A stretch of 64,000 nt of DNA from Sphingosinicella sp. (GCF_013911755.1 NZ_JACESP010000002.1:62001-126000), one strand, 5' to 3'; counted from the first letter of the stretch, positions 17,201 through 27,482 are shown. Program-made: numbers and translations. Notes: generated by a model from the sequence alone, not told the origin.

Positions 17201-18127
17201 ATGGCCGAGATCACGGCACAGCTTGTGAAGGACCTGCGCGAGCGCACCGGCGCCGGCATGATGGACAGCAAGAAGGCGCTCACCGAAACCGGCGGCGACT
17301 TCGAAGCTGCGGTCGACTGGCTGCGCGCCAAGGGCCTCGCTACTGCCGCCAAGAAGGCCGGCCGCACGGCCGCCGAAGGCCTCGTCGGTGTCGCCACCAG
17401 CGGCACGAAGGGCACGGCGGTCGAGGTGAACTCGGAAACCGACTTCGTCGCGAAGAACGAGATTTTCCAGGGCTTCGTCCGCGAAGTGACCGACCTCGCG
17501 CTGGCCAGCGGCACGACGGACGTCGCCGCGCTCGGCGCGCAGACCACCGCCGCCGGCAAGCCGGTTTCGGAAGCGCTGACCGACAACATCGCGAAGATCG
17601 GCGAAAACCAGTCGCTGCGCCGCATTGCGCAGGTTTCGGTCTCGTCGGGCGTCGTGTCGTCTTACGTGCACAACGCCGCCGCGCCGGGTCTCGGCAAGAT
17701 CGGCGTGCTCGTCGCGATCGAATCGACGGGCGATGCCGCCCAGCTCGAGGCGCTCGGTAAGCAGCTCGCCATGCACATCGCCGCCGCAAACCCGCTGGCG
17801 CTCGACGAGACGGGCGTTGACCCGGCGGTTGTCGATCGTGAGCGTTCGATCGCCCGCGAGAAGGCCGCGCAGTCGGGCAAGCCTGCCGACATCGTCGAGA
17901 AGATGGTGGAAGGCGGCGTCCGCAAGTTCCTCGGCGAATCGACGCTGCTCGGCCAGATCTTCGTGATCGATGGCAAGAGCAAGGTCTCGGACGTGGTCGC
18001 CAAGGCTGCGAAAGACCTCGGCACGCCGGTGAAGATCGCCGAGTTCGTGCGCTTCCAGCTCGGCGAGGGCATCGAGAAGGAAGAGACCGATTTCGCGGCG
18101 GAAGTCGCCGCCGCCGTCGGCCGTTAA
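17201..18127 (+). CDS. tsf: Translation elongation factor Ts
   Basis: A 308-residue guanine-nucleotide exchange factor for EF-Tu. The N-terminal UBA-like domain reads [20 protein letters not shown] with K in DSKKAL, followed by the core region with [14 protein letters not shown] (residues ~69-82) that contacts EF-Tu. The length is typical. It lies 103 bases after rpsB, separated by two hairpins, the usual rpsB-tsf arrangement. Confidence 0.97.
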   Translation: MAEITAQLVKDLRERTGAGMMDSKKALTETGGDFEAAVDWLRAKGLATAAKKAGRTAAEGLVGVATSGTKGTAVEVNSETDFVAKNEIFQGFVREVTDLALASGTTDVAALGAQTTAAGKPVSEALTDNIAKIGENQSLRRIAQVSVSSGVVSSYVHNAAAPGLGKIGVLVAIESTGDAAQLEALGKQLAMHIAAANPLALDETGVDPAVVDRERSIAREKAAQSGKPADIVEKMVEGGVRKFLGESTLLGQIFVIDGKSKVSDVVAKAAKDLGTPVKIAEFVRFQLGEGIEKEETDFAAEVAAAVGR

Positions 18128-18134
18128 AATTTCA

Positions 18135-18175
18135 GCCGGACGCGGGGTGGCGGCGCTTGTCCGCCCCCCGCCGGC
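18135..18175 (+). other. GC-rich hairpin between tsf and pyrH
   Basis: GCCGG...CCGGC encloses a second stem of the CGGGGTGGCGG / CCGCCCCCCG type. There is no T-run, so it is more likely an mRNA-stability or partial-termination element than a full terminator. Confidence 0.35.
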
Positions 18176-18218
18176 CAACTAAGGTGCGCCCCGCGTATCG
18201 GGAGGCGCGACAAAACGT

Positions 18219-18938
18219 ATGTCATCGAAGCCGTTCAAGCGCATTCTTCTGAAACTGTCGGGCGAGGCGCTTATGGGCGACCAGACGTTCGGCATCGATA
18301 CCGTCACCGTCAACCGCGTTGCCGATGAAGTCCGCATCGCCAAGGAAGCCGGATTCGAGCTTTGCCTCGTTGTTGGCGGCGGCAACATCTTCCGCGGCCT
18401 CGCGGCGGCCGAGCAGGGCTTCGACCGTGCGAGCGCCGACTACATGGGGATGCTCGCGACCGTGATGAACGCGCTCGCCGTGCAGAACAGCCTCGAACGC
18501 ATGGGCGTCGATACGCGCGTCCAGTCCGCGATCCCGATGTCCAGCGTCTGCGAGCCCTACATCCGCCGCCGCGCCGTGCGGCACATGGAAAAGGGCCGGA
18601 TCGTCATTTTCGCGGCGGGCACCGGCAATCCCTATTTCACCACCGATACCGCCGCTGCGCTGCGTGCGGCGGAAATGCAGTGCGACGCACTGTTCAAGGG
18701 CACCAGCGTCGACGGCGTCTACAACGCCGATCCGAAGAAGGACAAAAGCGCGACGCGCTATGAGTCGCTCAGCTACGACAAGGTGCTCGCCGACAATCTC
18801 AAGGTGATGGACGCGTCCGCCGTCGCGATCTGCCGTGAGAACGCCATTCCGATCGTCGTCTTCAATATCCGGGAACACGGCAACCTTGCGCGGGTTCTTG
18901 CGGGCGAAGGCGTCTCCACGATCGTGCGCAACCAATAG
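18219..18938 (+). CDS. pyrH: UMP kinase
   Basis: A 239-residue cytosolic kinase of the amino-acid-kinase fold that converts UMP to UDP. The N-terminal [13 protein letters not shown], the glycine-rich [10 protein letters not shown] and the [14 protein letters not shown] region are all typical. It follows tsf by 91 bases and precedes frr by 17, the conserved bacterial order. Confidence 0.97.
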   Translation: MSSKPFKRILLKLSGEALMGDQTFGIDTVTVNRVADEVRIAKEAGFELCLVVGGGNIFRGLAAAEQGFDRASADYMGMLATVMNALAVQNSLERMGVDTRVQSAIPMSSVCEPYIRRRAVRHMEKGRIVIFAAGTGNPYFTTDTAAALRAAEMQCDALFKGTSVDGVYNADPKKDKSATRYESLSYDKVLADNLKVMDASAVAICRENAIPIVVFNIREHGNLARVLAGEGVSTIVRNQ

Positions 18939-18955
18939 ATCCGAAGGGACTGAGC

Positions 18956-19510
18956 ATGAGCTATAACAAGGCTGATATCGAACGCCGCATGGCAGGCGCA
19001 CTCGACGCGCTGAAGCACGATCTCGGCGGCCTGCGCACGGGCCGCGCCTCCACGTCGCTGCTCGACCCCGTGAACGTCGAGGTTTACGGCGCGCACATGC
19101 CGCTCAATCAGGTCGCGACGGTGACGGCGCCCGAGGCGCGAATGCTCGCCGTGCAGGTGTGGGACCGCAGCAACGTGCAGCCGGTCGAAAAGGCGATCCG
19201 CGCCGCCGGCCTCGGCCTCAACCCCATTGTCGACGGCCAGACGCTGCGCCTGCCGATCCCCGACCTCACCGAGGAACGCCGCAAAGAACTCGCCAAGCTC
19301 GCCTCCCAGTACGGCGAGAAGGCGAAGATCGCTGTCCGCAACGTCCGCCGCGACGGCATGGACGCGCTGAAGGCCTCTGAAAAGAAGGGCGAGATCGGCA
19401 AGGACGAGGAAAAGCGCCTCGAAACCGAAGTCCAGAAGCTGACCGACAAGGCGATCGCCGATGTGGACAGCATCTGCGCCGCCAAGGAAAAGGAAATCCT
19501 CGGCCAGTGA
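18956..19510 (+). CDS. frr: Ribosome recycling factor
   Basis: A 184-residue factor that, with EF-G, splits post-termination ribosomes. It is a helical protein with the standard segments [18 protein letters not shown] and the Arg-rich helix [16 protein letters not shown]. The length matches the family. The stop overlaps the uppS GTG start by four bases. Confidence 0.97.
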   Translation: MSYNKADIERRMAGALDALKHDLGGLRTGRASTSLLDPVNVEVYGAHMPLNQVATVTAPEARMLAVQVWDRSNVQPVEKAIRAAGLGLNPIVDGQTLRLPIPDLTEERRKELAKLASQYGEKAKIAVRNVRRDGMDALKASEKKGEIGKDEEKRLETEVQKLTDKAIADVDSICAAKEKEILGQ

Positions 19511-20256
19511 CATCGCCCGCCGTTCCGCCAGCCGCGCTTGCGGGCAGTGGACAGGAGTCCGTGGGGCCGCGCCATGTCGGCATCATCATGGACGGCAACG
19601 GCCGCTGGGCAAAGGCGCGCCGCCTGCCGCGCATCGCCGGGCACAAGTCCGGCGTCGAAGCGGTGCGCAAGGTTGTCGAGGCGGCGCCCGATCTCGGCGT
19701 CGAGGTGCTTACGCTCTACGCCTTCTCCTCGGAAAACTGGAAGCGGCCGGAGGACGAGGTCGGCTATCTGATGGGTCTGCTCAAGCAGTATCTGCTGAGC
19801 GAGATCGCGGAGCTGGACCGGAACGGCGTGCGGCTCAGCTTCATCGGTGATTACAGCCGCCTGTCACCGGATATTCTTGCGCTGCTTGAAGGTGCGAAGA
19901 CGCGAACAGCGGGCAATCGCAAGCTACGCCTCGTCATTGCGCTCAACTACGGTTCGCAGGATGAGATCACGCGCGCCGTGCGCAGCATCGCCCGCGACGT
20001 CGCCGCCGGACGCATGGCACCGGATGACGTGACGCCCGCGGACATCACGGCCCGGCTCGATACTGCCGAGCTCCCGCAGCTAGACCTCGTGATCCGCACC
20101 TCGGGCGAGCAGCGCCTCTCGAACTTCCTGATGTGGCAGGCGGCATACGCGGAACTGGTGTTCACCGAGCAATACTGGCCGGATTTCGACGGCGAGTCGC
20201 TGCGCCGCGCCGTCGAGGCGTTCGGTGCGCGCGAACGGCGCTATGGCGGGCTCTGA
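19507..20256 (+). CDS. uppS: Undecaprenyl diphosphate synthase
   Basis: A 249-residue cis-prenyltransferase that makes the C55 lipid carrier precursor for peptidoglycan. The catalytic loop [18 protein letters not shown] and the C-terminal [16 protein letters not shown] motif are intact. The GTG start overlapping frr (GTGA) gives a ~19-residue Ala/Pro-rich lead before the conserved core; an in-frame GTG at 19558 is possible but less well placed. Confidence 0.95.
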   Translation: MTSPAVPPAALAGSGQESVGPRHVGIIMDGNGRWAKARRLPRIAGHKSGVEAVRKVVEAAPDLGVEVLTLYAFSSENWKRPEDEVGYLMGLLKQYLLSEIAELDRNGVRLSFIGDYSRLSPDILALLEGAKTRTAGNRKLRLVIALNYGSQDEITRAVRSIARDVAAGRMAPDDVTPADITARLDTAELPQLDLVIRTSGEQRLSNFLMWQAAYAELVFTEQYWPDFDGESLRRAVEAFGARERRYGGL

Positions 20257-21034
20257 GCCTGCCGTGAAGCCGGGGTCGCGCTACGGCGATCTCTTGCCGC
20301 GCATCCTTGTCGGTATCGCACTCATCGCGCTTGCGCTCGGCGCCGTGTGGCTTGGCGGCGTCGCTTTCGCGCTGCTCGTCGCCGTCGTCGTGCTGCTCAT
20401 CTACGGCGAATGGTGCGCGATGCACCGCGCCGGCCGCACAGTTCGGCTGGCCGGCATGTTCGCGCTTGCCGGGGCGGTGCTGTTCACGCACCTCGGCTAC
20501 CTCGCTTATGCGCTGCTGCTCGTCGGCGTGACGGCGGCGAGCCTGTTCTTCCTTGCCCGCATTGCGGCATGGGGTGTGCTTTATGCGGCATTTCCGGGTA
20601 TCGCGCTCGTCTGGCTGCGCGCGGAGCCGCTCGGCGCACAGCTTGTGATCTGGACGCTGGCGATCGTCTGGGCGACCGACATCGCCGCCTATTTTTCGGG
20701 CCGCACCATCGGTGGACCCAAGATCGCCCCGCGCATCAGTCCTTCGAAAACGTGGGCTGGGCTTGGCGGCGGCATGGTCGCCGCGGCGCTCACCGCGTGG
20801 CTGCTTTCCCGCCAGTTCGGCCTCGCGCTCGAACCCCTGTTCGCGGCAGCGCTCGGCGCGGTGCTTGCCGTCGCGGCGCAGGTCGGGGACTTTTTCGAAA
20901 GTCACCTGAAACGCCGCGCGGGCGTGAAGGATTCCGGCAGCATCCTCCCCGGGCACGGCGGCATGATGGACAGGCTGGACGGCGTCGTGCCGGTGAGCGT
21001 GCTCGTGGCCTTCGCCATTGGCCTCACGCGATGA
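20243..21034 (+). CDS. cdsA: Phosphatidate cytidylyltransferase
   Basis: A 263-residue integral-membrane enzyme that makes CDP-diacylglycerol from CTP and phosphatidic acid, the substrate of pssA in this window. Several hydrophobic helices precede the family signature near the C terminus, SPSKTWAGLGGG and KDSGSILPGHGGMMDRLDG. The ATG at 20243 overlaps the uppS stop by 14 bases; the first codons give [12 protein letters not shown]. The stop overlaps dxr (ATGA). Confidence 0.93.
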   Translation: MAGSEPAVKPGSRYGDLLPRILVGIALIALALGAVWLGGVAFALLVAVVVLLIYGEWCAMHRAGRTVRLAGMFALAGAVLFTHLGYLAYALLLVGVTAASLFFLARIAAWGVLYAAFPGIALVWLRAEPLGAQLVIWTLAIVWATDIAAYFSGRTIGGPKIAPRISPSKTWAGLGGGMVAAALTAWLLSRQFGLALEPLFAAALGAVLAVAAQVGDFFESHLKRRAGVKDSGSILPGHGGMMDRLDGVVPVSVLVAFAIGLTR

Positions 21035-22194
21035 CGGCGCGCACGATCAGCATTTTCGGCGCCACCGGTTCGGTCGGCCGTTCGACGATCGACCTCGTGG
21101 CGCGGGAACCGGAGCGCTGGTCGGTCGACGTGCTCACCGCGAACCGCGATGTCCGTGGCCTTGCTGCCGAAGCGCGCCGCCTCGGCGCCCGCATGGCGGT
21201 CGTCGCAGACGACGATGCCTACGCCGACCTCAAGGATGCGCTCGCAGGCTCGGAGATCGAAGCGGCCGCAGGTGCGCGGGCGCTCAGCGATGCCGCCGAC
21301 GTGCCCAGCGACATCGTCATGGCGGCGATTGTCGGCGCCGCGGGGCTCCCTCCGACGCTGCGTGCCGTCGAGCGGGGCGCGTGCGTGGCGTTCGCCAACA
21401 AGGAGACGCTCGTTTGTGCCGGCGAACTGGTGAATGCGCGCGCAAAGCTGAGCGGCGCGCGTCTGCTGCCCGTCGATTCCGAGCATAACGCCATCCACCA
21501 GGTCTTCGACTTCGAAAACCCTGAACGCGTCGCACGCATCATCCTTACGGCGAGCGGGGGACCGTTCCGTACGCGCAGCCTTTCCGAGATGGCCGCCATG
21601 ACGCCGACGCAGGCCGTCGCGCATCCCGTGTGGTCGATGGGCGCCAAGATTTCGGTCGATTCCGCCACGCTGATGAACAAGGGATTGGAGCTCATCGAAG
21701 CGTATCACCTGTTCCCGGTGGAGGAGAGGCAGCTGGACGTCATCGTGCACCCACAGTCGGTGGTTCACAGCTTTGTCGAGTATGTCGATGGCTCGATGCT
21801 CGCGCAGCTCGGGTCGCCCGATATGCGGATTCCCATTGCCTATGCGCTCTCGTGGCCGGACCGGATGGCGACGCCGTGCGCACGGCTCGATCTCGCGCAG
21901 GTCGCGCGGCTCGATTTCGAGGCGCCTGATCCTGCCCGTTTCCCGGCGCTCCGCCTTGCGCGCGAGGCGCTTGTCAGCGGCGGTTCATGTCCCACAGTGT
22001 TAAACGCCGCCAATGAAGTGGCGGTCGCGGCATTTCTGGAGGGTCGAATCGGCTTCCTCGATATTGCCGCGATTGTGGAGCAAACGATGGAAGCTGTCGG
22101 CGGTCACGCCGTCGAATCGCTCGATGACGTGCTGGCCTGCGACAGCGAGGCGCGGCGTGTCGGCGAGACGCACATAAGAGGTCGCGCACACTGA
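21031..22194 (+). CDS. dxr: 1-deoxy-D-xylulose 5-phosphate reductoisomerase
   Basis: A 387-residue cytosolic NADPH enzyme, the committed step of the MEP isoprenoid pathway. The Rossmann motif GATGSVGRST is at 10-19. The metal-binding acidic residues lie in LLPVDSEHNA, and the catalytic loop PVWSMGAKISVDSATLMNKG follows. The true start is the ATG overlapping the cdsA stop; the open frame continues upstream only as a shadow of cdsA. It overlaps rseP by one base. Confidence 0.97.
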   Translation: MTARTISIFGATGSVGRSTIDLVAREPERWSVDVLTANRDVRGLAAEARRLGARMAVVADDDAYADLKDALAGSEIEAAAGARALSDAADVPSDIVMAAIVGAAGLPPTLRAVERGACVAFANKETLVCAGELVNARAKLSGARLLPVDSEHNAIHQVFDFENPERVARIILTASGGPFRTRSLSEMAAMTPTQAVAHPVWSMGAKISVDSATLMNKGLELIEAYHLFPVEERQLDVIVHPQSVVHSFVEYVDGSMLAQLGSPDMRIPIAYALSWPDRMATPCARLDLAQVARLDFEAPDPARFPALRLAREALVSGGSCPTVLNAANEVAVAAFLEGRIGFLDIAAIVEQTMEAVGGHAVESLDDVLACDSEARRVGETHIRGRAH

Positions 22195-23330
22195 TGGAAA
22201 TCCTGCCGTCCCCGGGGATCCTGTTCACGATCCTGATGTTCGTGGCGATGATCAGCCCGCTCGTGTTCATCCACGAGATGGGCCACTACCTCGCGGGGCG
22301 CATGTTCAACACGGCGGTGGACAGCTTCTCGATCGGCTTCGGCCGCGAGATCTTCGGCTGGACGAACCGGCGTGGAGAGCGCTGGAAGGTCGGCTGGCTG
22401 CCGCTCGGCGGCTATGTGAAGTTCACCGGCGACGCCAACGCCGCGAGTATGCCGCAGGAGGCGGCGCGCGTCGATCCGGCCGAAAAGCCGTTCCTGTTCG
22501 CCTTCAAGCCGCTCTGGCAGCGCGCGATCATCGTCTCGGCGGGGCCGTTCGTGAACTTCGCGGCGGCGATCCTGATCTTCGCGACCTTCATCGCCATCTA
22601 CGGCCAGAGCTACACCTCGCCGGTGGTTTCGAACATCGTGACGGAATCTGCGGCGGACCGCGCGGGCCTTGCCCCCGGCGACCGCATCCTGAAGGTGGAC
22701 GGCAAGGCGATCGAGCGTTTCGAGGACATCATCGGGGTGGTGATGATCAATCCCGGCACGCCCGTTTCGGTCGATTTTGAGCGCGCCGGCGCCGTGCGCA
22801 ACATCGTGCTGACCCCCGACCTGATCGAAGAGAAGGACCGCTTCGGCAAGACCTTCAAGATCCCCCGCATCGGCCTCATCGGTCAGGAGCGCGGCGTTAT
22901 CGAGCGCGGGCCGGTGGAAGCGCTCTGGTACGGCACCGAAGCCGTGTTCGACACCACAGGCATGATGGTGGAGGGCCTCGTCCAGATCATCACCGGTCGC
23001 CGCTCCATGAAGGAGCTTGGCGGGCCGCTCAAGATCGCCGAGGTTTCAGGGCAGGCGGGCACAATGGGCATCGAGGCCTTCGTGAACCTGATGGCCCTCG
23101 TCTCGATCAACCTCGGCTTCATCAACCTGCTTCCCATCCCGATGCTGGACGGGGGGCACCTTGCGATTTACGCGGCGGAGGCCGTGCGCCGGAAGCCGAT
23201 TCCGCCGCAGGTGCAGGAGTGGGCATTCATGACCGGCTTTGCACTTCTTATCTCCTTCATGCTGATCGTGACCTGGAACGACCTTGCATCTTTTGGCGTG
23301 TTCAAGCATGTCGCCGGGCTAATCGGCTGA
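22194..23330 (+). CDS. rseP: RIP metalloprotease RseP/MmpA (site-2 protease)
   Basis: A 378-residue inner-membrane zinc protease that cleaves membrane-spanning substrates such as anti-sigma factors. The zinc motif HEMGH (H27, E28, H31) lies in the first helix; the third ligand is in PMLDGGHLAIY near residue 320. One PDZ domain sits between them (~125-200, SPVVSNIVTESAADRAGLAPGDRI). Four membrane spans are expected. It precedes bamA as in most Proteobacteria. Confidence 0.95.
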   Translation: MEILPSPGILFTILMFVAMISPLVFIHEMGHYLAGRMFNTAVDSFSIGFGREIFGWTNRRGERWKVGWLPLGGYVKFTGDANAASMPQEAARVDPAEKPFLFAFKPLWQRAIIVSAGPFVNFAAAILIFATFIAIYGQSYTSPVVSNIVTESAADRAGLAPGDRILKVDGKAIERFEDIIGVVMINPGTPVSVDFERAGAVRNIVLTPDLIEEKDRFGKTFKIPRIGLIGQERGVIERGPVEALWYGTEAVFDTTGMMVEGLVQIITGRRSMKELGGPLKIAEVSGQAGTMGIEAFVNLMALVSINLGFINLLPIPMLDGGHLAIYAAEAVRRKPIPPQVQEWAFMTGFALLISFMLIVTWNDLASFGVFKHVAGLIG

Positions 23331-23367
23331 GATGCGGCCTAAAGATTTGAACGAGAGTGGGGAACCT

Positions 23368-25938
23368 GTGGGCCAACAGACGCTGATGCCGGCCGCCATG
23401 CATCGTAACTGGGTCTCCGCGCTGCTCCTCGGCAGTGCGCTCGGCCTCTCGCAGCCCGCGCTGGCGCAGGACGCGCAGCCTGCGGAAGCCGCGCCTTCGG
23501 CGCCTGCGGCTGTCGCCGAGCAGTCCGGCACGGTGCGTTCGATCACGATCCGCGGCGCGGAACGCCTGGAGCCGGAAACGGTGCGTTCGTACGTGGGTCT
23601 GTCGGCGGGCGACAGCTACGACCGCAACCGACTCGACCGCGCGCTGAAGGACCTCTACGCGACCGAGCTCTTCGCCGACGTGACGATCCGCGACCGGCAA
23701 GGCGAGCTGATCGTCGATGTGCGCGAGAACCCCGTCGTCAACCGCATCGTGCTTGAAGGCAACAAGCGCGTGAAGGACGAGAAGTTCAAGGACGAGATCA
23801 AGCTCGCGCCGCGCCAGATCTTCACGCGCTCCAAGGCGCGCGCGGACGTCGCCCGCATCCTTGAGCTCTACCGGCGCCAGGGCCGCTTCGCCGCCGCCGT
23901 CGAGCCGAAGATCGTCCAGCTCGACCAGAACCGCGTCGACGTGGTGTTCGAGATCGACGAGGGGCCGAAGTCCAAGGTTCGCCGCATCAACATCGTCGGC
24001 AACACCAAGTTCTCGGACGGCGACCTGCGCGGCGAAATGGCCACCAAGGAAGCCAAGTGGTACAAGTTCTTCACCTCGAACGACACGTACGACCCTGATC
24101 GTTCGGCCTATGACCAGCAGAAGCTGCGCCAATATTACCTGACGCAGGGCTATGCGGACTTCCGCGTGGTTTCGTCGGTCGCCGAGCTGACGCCGGACCG
24201 CAAGGACTTCATCATCACCTACGTGGTGGAGGAAGGCGAGCGCTACAAGTTCGGCGAGGTCGACCTTGAAAGCCAGATCCGCGACATCAAGGAAGAGAAC
24301 TTCAAGCGCATGCTTCCGATGAAGCAGGGCGACTGGTACAACGCCAAGGAGATCGAGGACACGGTGACGAGCCTGTCGGAATCGGTCGGCCTCCTCGGCT
24401 ACGCGTTTGCCGACATCAACCCCCGCTTCAACCGCGACAAGGAAAAGCGCGAGATGGGGGTGACGTTCGTCATCAACGAAACGCCGCGCGTCTATGTCGA
24501 GCGTGTCGAGATCAACGGCAACACGATCACCAAGGACCACGTGATCCGCCGCGAGTTCCGTCTTGCGGAAGGCGATGCCTTCAACAGCTTCCGCGTGAAG
24601 CGCTCGCGCGACCGCATCCAGAGCCTCGGCTATTTCCAGGAAAACCTGGAAATCCAGCAAAAGCAGGGCTCGGGGCCGGACAAGGTGATCCTCGAAGCCA
24701 ACCTCGAGGAGCAGGCGACCGGCGAACTTCAGGTTTCGGCGGGCTATTCGAGCCTCGAGAACTTCCTCGTCAACCTGTCGATCCGGCAGCGCAACTTCCG
24801 CGGCATGGGCCAGGAGCTGCGCGCCTCGGTCAACTGGTCCAAATATTCGCAGTCGGCGGAAATCGGCTTCACCGAACCGTACCTGTTCGGTCGCAACCTC
24901 GCACTCGGCGGCGACATCTTCCGGCGCGATTACAACAGCTTCCGCTTCCTCGGAAACGGCGACCGCGACACCACCTACGAGCAGTCGACGACCGGCTTCC
25001 AGATCCGCACGGGCTTCCCGATCACCGAGTTCTGGTCGGCGTCGTTCCGCTACGGTCTGAGCTACGACGACGTGTCGCTCGATGAGAGAACATTCTATAC
25101 GAACGGCGTCTGCGATCCCCTGCGCGCGGGTCGCTTCCTCTGCGATGCGGTCGGCAAGCGTACAACCTCGTCGCTCGGCTACTCGATCGCCTACGACACG
25201 CGCAACAATGCGATCCGGCCGAGCGCGGGCCACCGCTTCATGATCAGCCAGGACATCGCGGGCGTCGGCGGCAGCGTGCAATACGTGCGCTCGCGCCTCA
25301 ACGCCGACAAATACTGGCGCCTGTTCGGCAGCGGTTTCATCCTGAACCTCGGGCTCGAAGCCGGCTACATATTCGGCTGGGGCGGCGACAACATCCGCCT
25401 CACGGACCGCTTCTTCCTGGGCGAACCGCGTATGCGCGGCTTCGACATCCGCGGCATCGGCCCGCGTGTGATCCGTCAAGCCTACACGAACCCCACGAAC
25501 TCGAGCAATCCGCTGGATTATGTTCTCGGCGCTGAGAGTAACCAGAGGCAGGATGACTCGATCGGCGGTGAAACCTATTATCAGGTACGCGCCGAGGTCC
25601 AGATCCCGCTCAGCGCAGGGGCGGCGGAGATGGGCCTGCGTCCGTCGGTGTTTGTCGATGTCGGCGCGCTGTGGAACACGGATTTCAATCCGGCTACGGA
25701 CCTGCAGGATATCCGGCAAATTCAGACCGGCGTCGATGCCAACGGTGATCCGACGTATCAACTCGGCTTCAAGGAATTCTACCTGGGCGACACTTGGAAG
25801 CCGCGTGTCGCTGTTGGCTTCGGCGTCAACTGGAACTCTCCATTCGGCCCGTTCCGTATTGACGTTGCCAAGGCACTCGTCAAACAGGATGGCGATGACA
25901 CCAAATTGTTCCAATTCAACGTAGGGACCCAATTCTGA
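23368..25938 (+). CDS. bamA: Outer membrane protein assembly factor BamA
   Basis: About 856 residues: a signal peptide (HRNWVSALLLGSALGLSQPALA), five POTRA domains over roughly the next 400 residues, and a C-terminal 16-strand barrel ending in GDDTKLFQFNVGTQF with the terminal Phe. It inserts beta-barrel proteins into the outer membrane. The GTG at 23368 was chosen because GAGTGGGGA lies five bases before it and it gives a normal signal-peptide N region. An ATG at 23332 would add 12 acidic residues. The barrel loop-6 motif is RMRGFDIRGIGPR. Skp, its chaperone partner, follows directly. Confidence 0.95.
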   Translation: MGQQTLMPAAMHRNWVSALLLGSALGLSQPALAQDAQPAEAAPSAPAAVAEQSGTVRSITIRGAERLEPETVRSYVGLSAGDSYDRNRLDRALKDLYATELFADVTIRDRQGELIVDVRENPVVNRIVLEGNKRVKDEKFKDEIKLAPRQIFTRSKARADVARILELYRRQGRFAAAVEPKIVQLDQNRVDVVFEIDEGPKSKVRRINIVGNTKFSDGDLRGEMATKEAKWYKFFTSNDTYDPDRSAYDQQKLRQYYLTQGYADFRVVSSVAELTPDRKDFIITYVVEEGERYKFGEVDLESQIRDIKEENFKRMLPMKQGDWYNAKEIEDTVTSLSESVGLLGYAFADINPRFNRDKEKREMGVTFVINETPRVYVERVEINGNTITKDHVIRREFRLAEGDAFNSFRVKRSRDRIQSLGYFQENLEIQQKQGSGPDKVILEANLEEQATGELQVSAGYSSLENFLVNLSIRQRNFRGMGQELRASVNWSKYSQSAEIGFTEPYLFGRNLALGGDIFRRDYNSFRFLGNGDRDTTYEQSTTGFQIRTGFPITEFWSASFRYGLSYDDVSLDERTFYTNGVCDPLRAGRFLCDAVGKRTTSSLGYSIAYDTRNNAIRPSAGHRFMISQDIAGVGGSVQYVRSRLNADKYWRLFGSGFILNLGLEAGYIFGWGGDNIRLTDRFFLGEPRMRGFDIRGIGPRVIRQAYTNPTNSSNPLDYVLGAESNQRQDDSIGGETYYQVRAEVQIPLSAGAAEMGLRPSVFVDVGALWNTDFNPATDLQDIRQIQTGVDANGDPTYQLGFKEFYLGDTWKPRVAVGFGVNWNSPFGPFRIDVAKALVKQDGDDTKLFQFNVGTQF

Positions 25939-26507
25939 TGAAAATGCTTACCCGCGCCCTTATCGCCGGCGCTCTCGCGTTCACGGCGCTTCCGACCGTT
26001 GCTCTGGCACAGGCCGCGCCGCCGATCGTCGTTGTCGACATGGGCCGCATCGCCGCTGAATCGGCCGCTTCGAAGAGCGCCGAACCGCAACTGAAGGCGA
26101 AGTTCGAAAGCGTCCAGGCGCGCGCCAAGACGCTCGGCGACCAGTTCCGCGGCGAGTACGAGAGCCTGCAGAAGGCGCAGCCGTCGATGGCGAAGGAAGC
26201 GTTCCAGGCGAAAGCCAAAGAGCTTCAGCAGCGCCAGGTGACCGCCGAGAACGAAGTGCGCGGAAAGGAGCAGGATTATGCCCGCTCCGTGCAGTACGTG
26301 CGCCAGCAGATCCTCGAAGCGGTGAACCCGATCATCACGGCCGTGATGCGCGAAAAGGGCGCCAGCCTTGCGCTCGACCGCGACGTGACGCTCGCTACGG
26401 CGCAGTCGCTCGATGTCACGAACGAGGTGATGACGCGCCTCAACGCCGCGCTGCCGCGCGTCAACGTGAACCCGCCGGCCGCTCCGGCCGCCGCGCCCAA
26501 GAAGTAA
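25938..26507 (+). CDS. skp: OmpH/Skp family periplasmic chaperone
   Basis: A 189-residue periplasmic protein with a signal peptide ending at ALAQA (about residue 24). A long charged helical region (residues ~45-140, rich in Lys, Glu, Gln and Ala) forms the coiled-coil tentacles typical of Skp. It holds unfolded outer-membrane proteins for BamA. The ATG overlaps the bamA stop by one base. The C terminus is Pro/Ala-rich. Confidence 0.9.
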   Translation: MKMLTRALIAGALAFTALPTVALAQAAPPIVVVDMGRIAAESAASKSAEPQLKAKFESVQARAKTLGDQFRGEYESLQKAQPSMAKEAFQAKAKELQQRQVTAENEVRGKEQDYARSVQYVRQQILEAVNPIITAVMREKGASLALDRDVTLATAQSLDVTNEVMTRLNAALPRVNVNPPAAPAAAPKK

Positions 26508-26519
26508 GCGGCGCGCATC

Positions 26520-26990
26520 TTGTCAGGGGGCGAAAGCTTCGACGCGATCGAGGTGGGAGCAGTGATGGCACTGCTCCCGCACCGCTATCCCATGCTGCTC
26601 GTCGACCGCGTGGTCGATTTCGTGCCGAACGAGCGCGCGCGGGGCATCAAGGCGGTCACGATCAACGAACCGTTCTTCCAGGGCCACTTCCCGCAGCGCC
26701 CGATCATGCCCGGCGTGCTGATCGTCGAGGCGCTCGCGCAGACCGCGGGCGTGCTGGCGATGAAGTCGCTCGGTGACGAGGCGCTCGGCAAGCTCGTCTA
26801 TTTCATGGCAATCGAAAACGCCAAGTTCCGTCAGCCGGTCGAGCCGGGCTGCCTGCTGAACCTTGATGTCGAGTTTGTGCAGCGCCGTTCAAGGGTCTGC
26901 AAGTTCAACGGCGTCGCCAGCATCGTCGGCGGCAAGGTCGCGGCGGAATGCAGCTTCACCGCAATGATCGCGGACCCGCCCTCAGCGTAG
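26520..26990 (+). CDS. fabZ: 3-hydroxyacyl-ACP dehydratase FabZ
   Basis: A 156-residue hot-dog-fold enzyme of type II fatty-acid synthesis. The catalytic His and Glu are H56 ([14 protein letters not shown]) and E70 ([12 protein letters not shown]). The start appears to be TTG at 26520, giving (M)[23 protein letters not shown]; the conserved N-terminal helix needs roughly this length. It directly follows skp; lpxD, which separates them in most Gram-negatives, and lpxA/lpxB, which usually follow, are absent. The stop overlaps convergent mobA by nine bases. Confidence 0.93.
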   Translation: MSGGESFDAIEVGAVMALLPHRYPMLLVDRVVDFVPNERARGIKAVTINEPFFQGHFPQRPIMPGVLIVEALAQTAGVLAMKSLGDEALGKLVYFMAIENAKFRQPVEPGCLLNLDVEFVQRRSRVCKFNGVASIVGGKVAAECSFTAMIADPPSA

Positions 26991-27482
26991 ATCATCTGGC
27001 CGATTGATGTTCCGGATCGGCTCCGGCCATTCCAGCATCCTAGCGCCCACGGTTTCGCACCAAGCCCACATGGCGCGCGGCGATCCGCTTTCGAGATAGT
27101 TTGCGAGCGGTTTGGCGAGTGCGCTCGGCCAGAACCCGACCACCGGTAGGTCAGCGACCACGGTGGGCTGCGCTTTGAGCAGCGTTTCGACCAGCGCTTC
27201 GGGCAGTTCCGGCACATCGCACGCCGTCGTCAGCACGGCATCGAAACTATGTTCGGCGCCATAAGCAAGCGCACCGCACAGCCCGCCGAGCGGCCCGAGG
27301 CCGGGGGCAGGGCGATCCGGCACGCCGCCCTCGCGCCCAACGATGACCACGGTTTCACAGAAAGGCGCGATGCTGGCGGTGGCATGGTCGATCAGGCGCT
27401 TGCCATCCAGCAGCGCCTCGGCCTTGTCGCTGCCGAAGCGGCGACTTTCACCGCCTGCGAGCACGGCGCCCAGAATGCGCAT
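26982..27482 (-). CDS. mobA: Molybdenum cofactor guanylyltransferase
   Basis: A 166-residue nucleotidyltransferase that attaches GMP to molybdopterin. The N-terminal GTP-binding signature [14 protein letters not shown] starts at residue 8, and the [12 protein letters not shown] and [10 protein letters not shown] segments follow. It is somewhat shorter than E. coli MobA. Its ATG overlaps the stop of the RidA gene by one base, so it is the last gene of the leucine-catabolism transcription unit by position, although functionally unrelated. Confidence 0.88.
   Translation of the reverse strand: MRILGAVLAGGESRRFGSDKAEALLDGKRLIDHATASIAPFCETVVIVGREGGVPDRPAPGLGPLGGLCGALAYGAEHSFDAVLTTACDVPELPEALVETLLKAQPTVVADLPVVGFWPSALAKPLANYLESGSPRAMWAWCETVGARMLEWPEPIRNINRPDDLR

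Noticed and set aside
23302-25932. An 876-codon open frame antisense to bamA
   Set aside because: It mirrors the codon pattern of bamA, has the low-complexity Arg/Asp/Val/Ala composition of GC-rich shadow frames, and the plus-strand protein is unmistakable.
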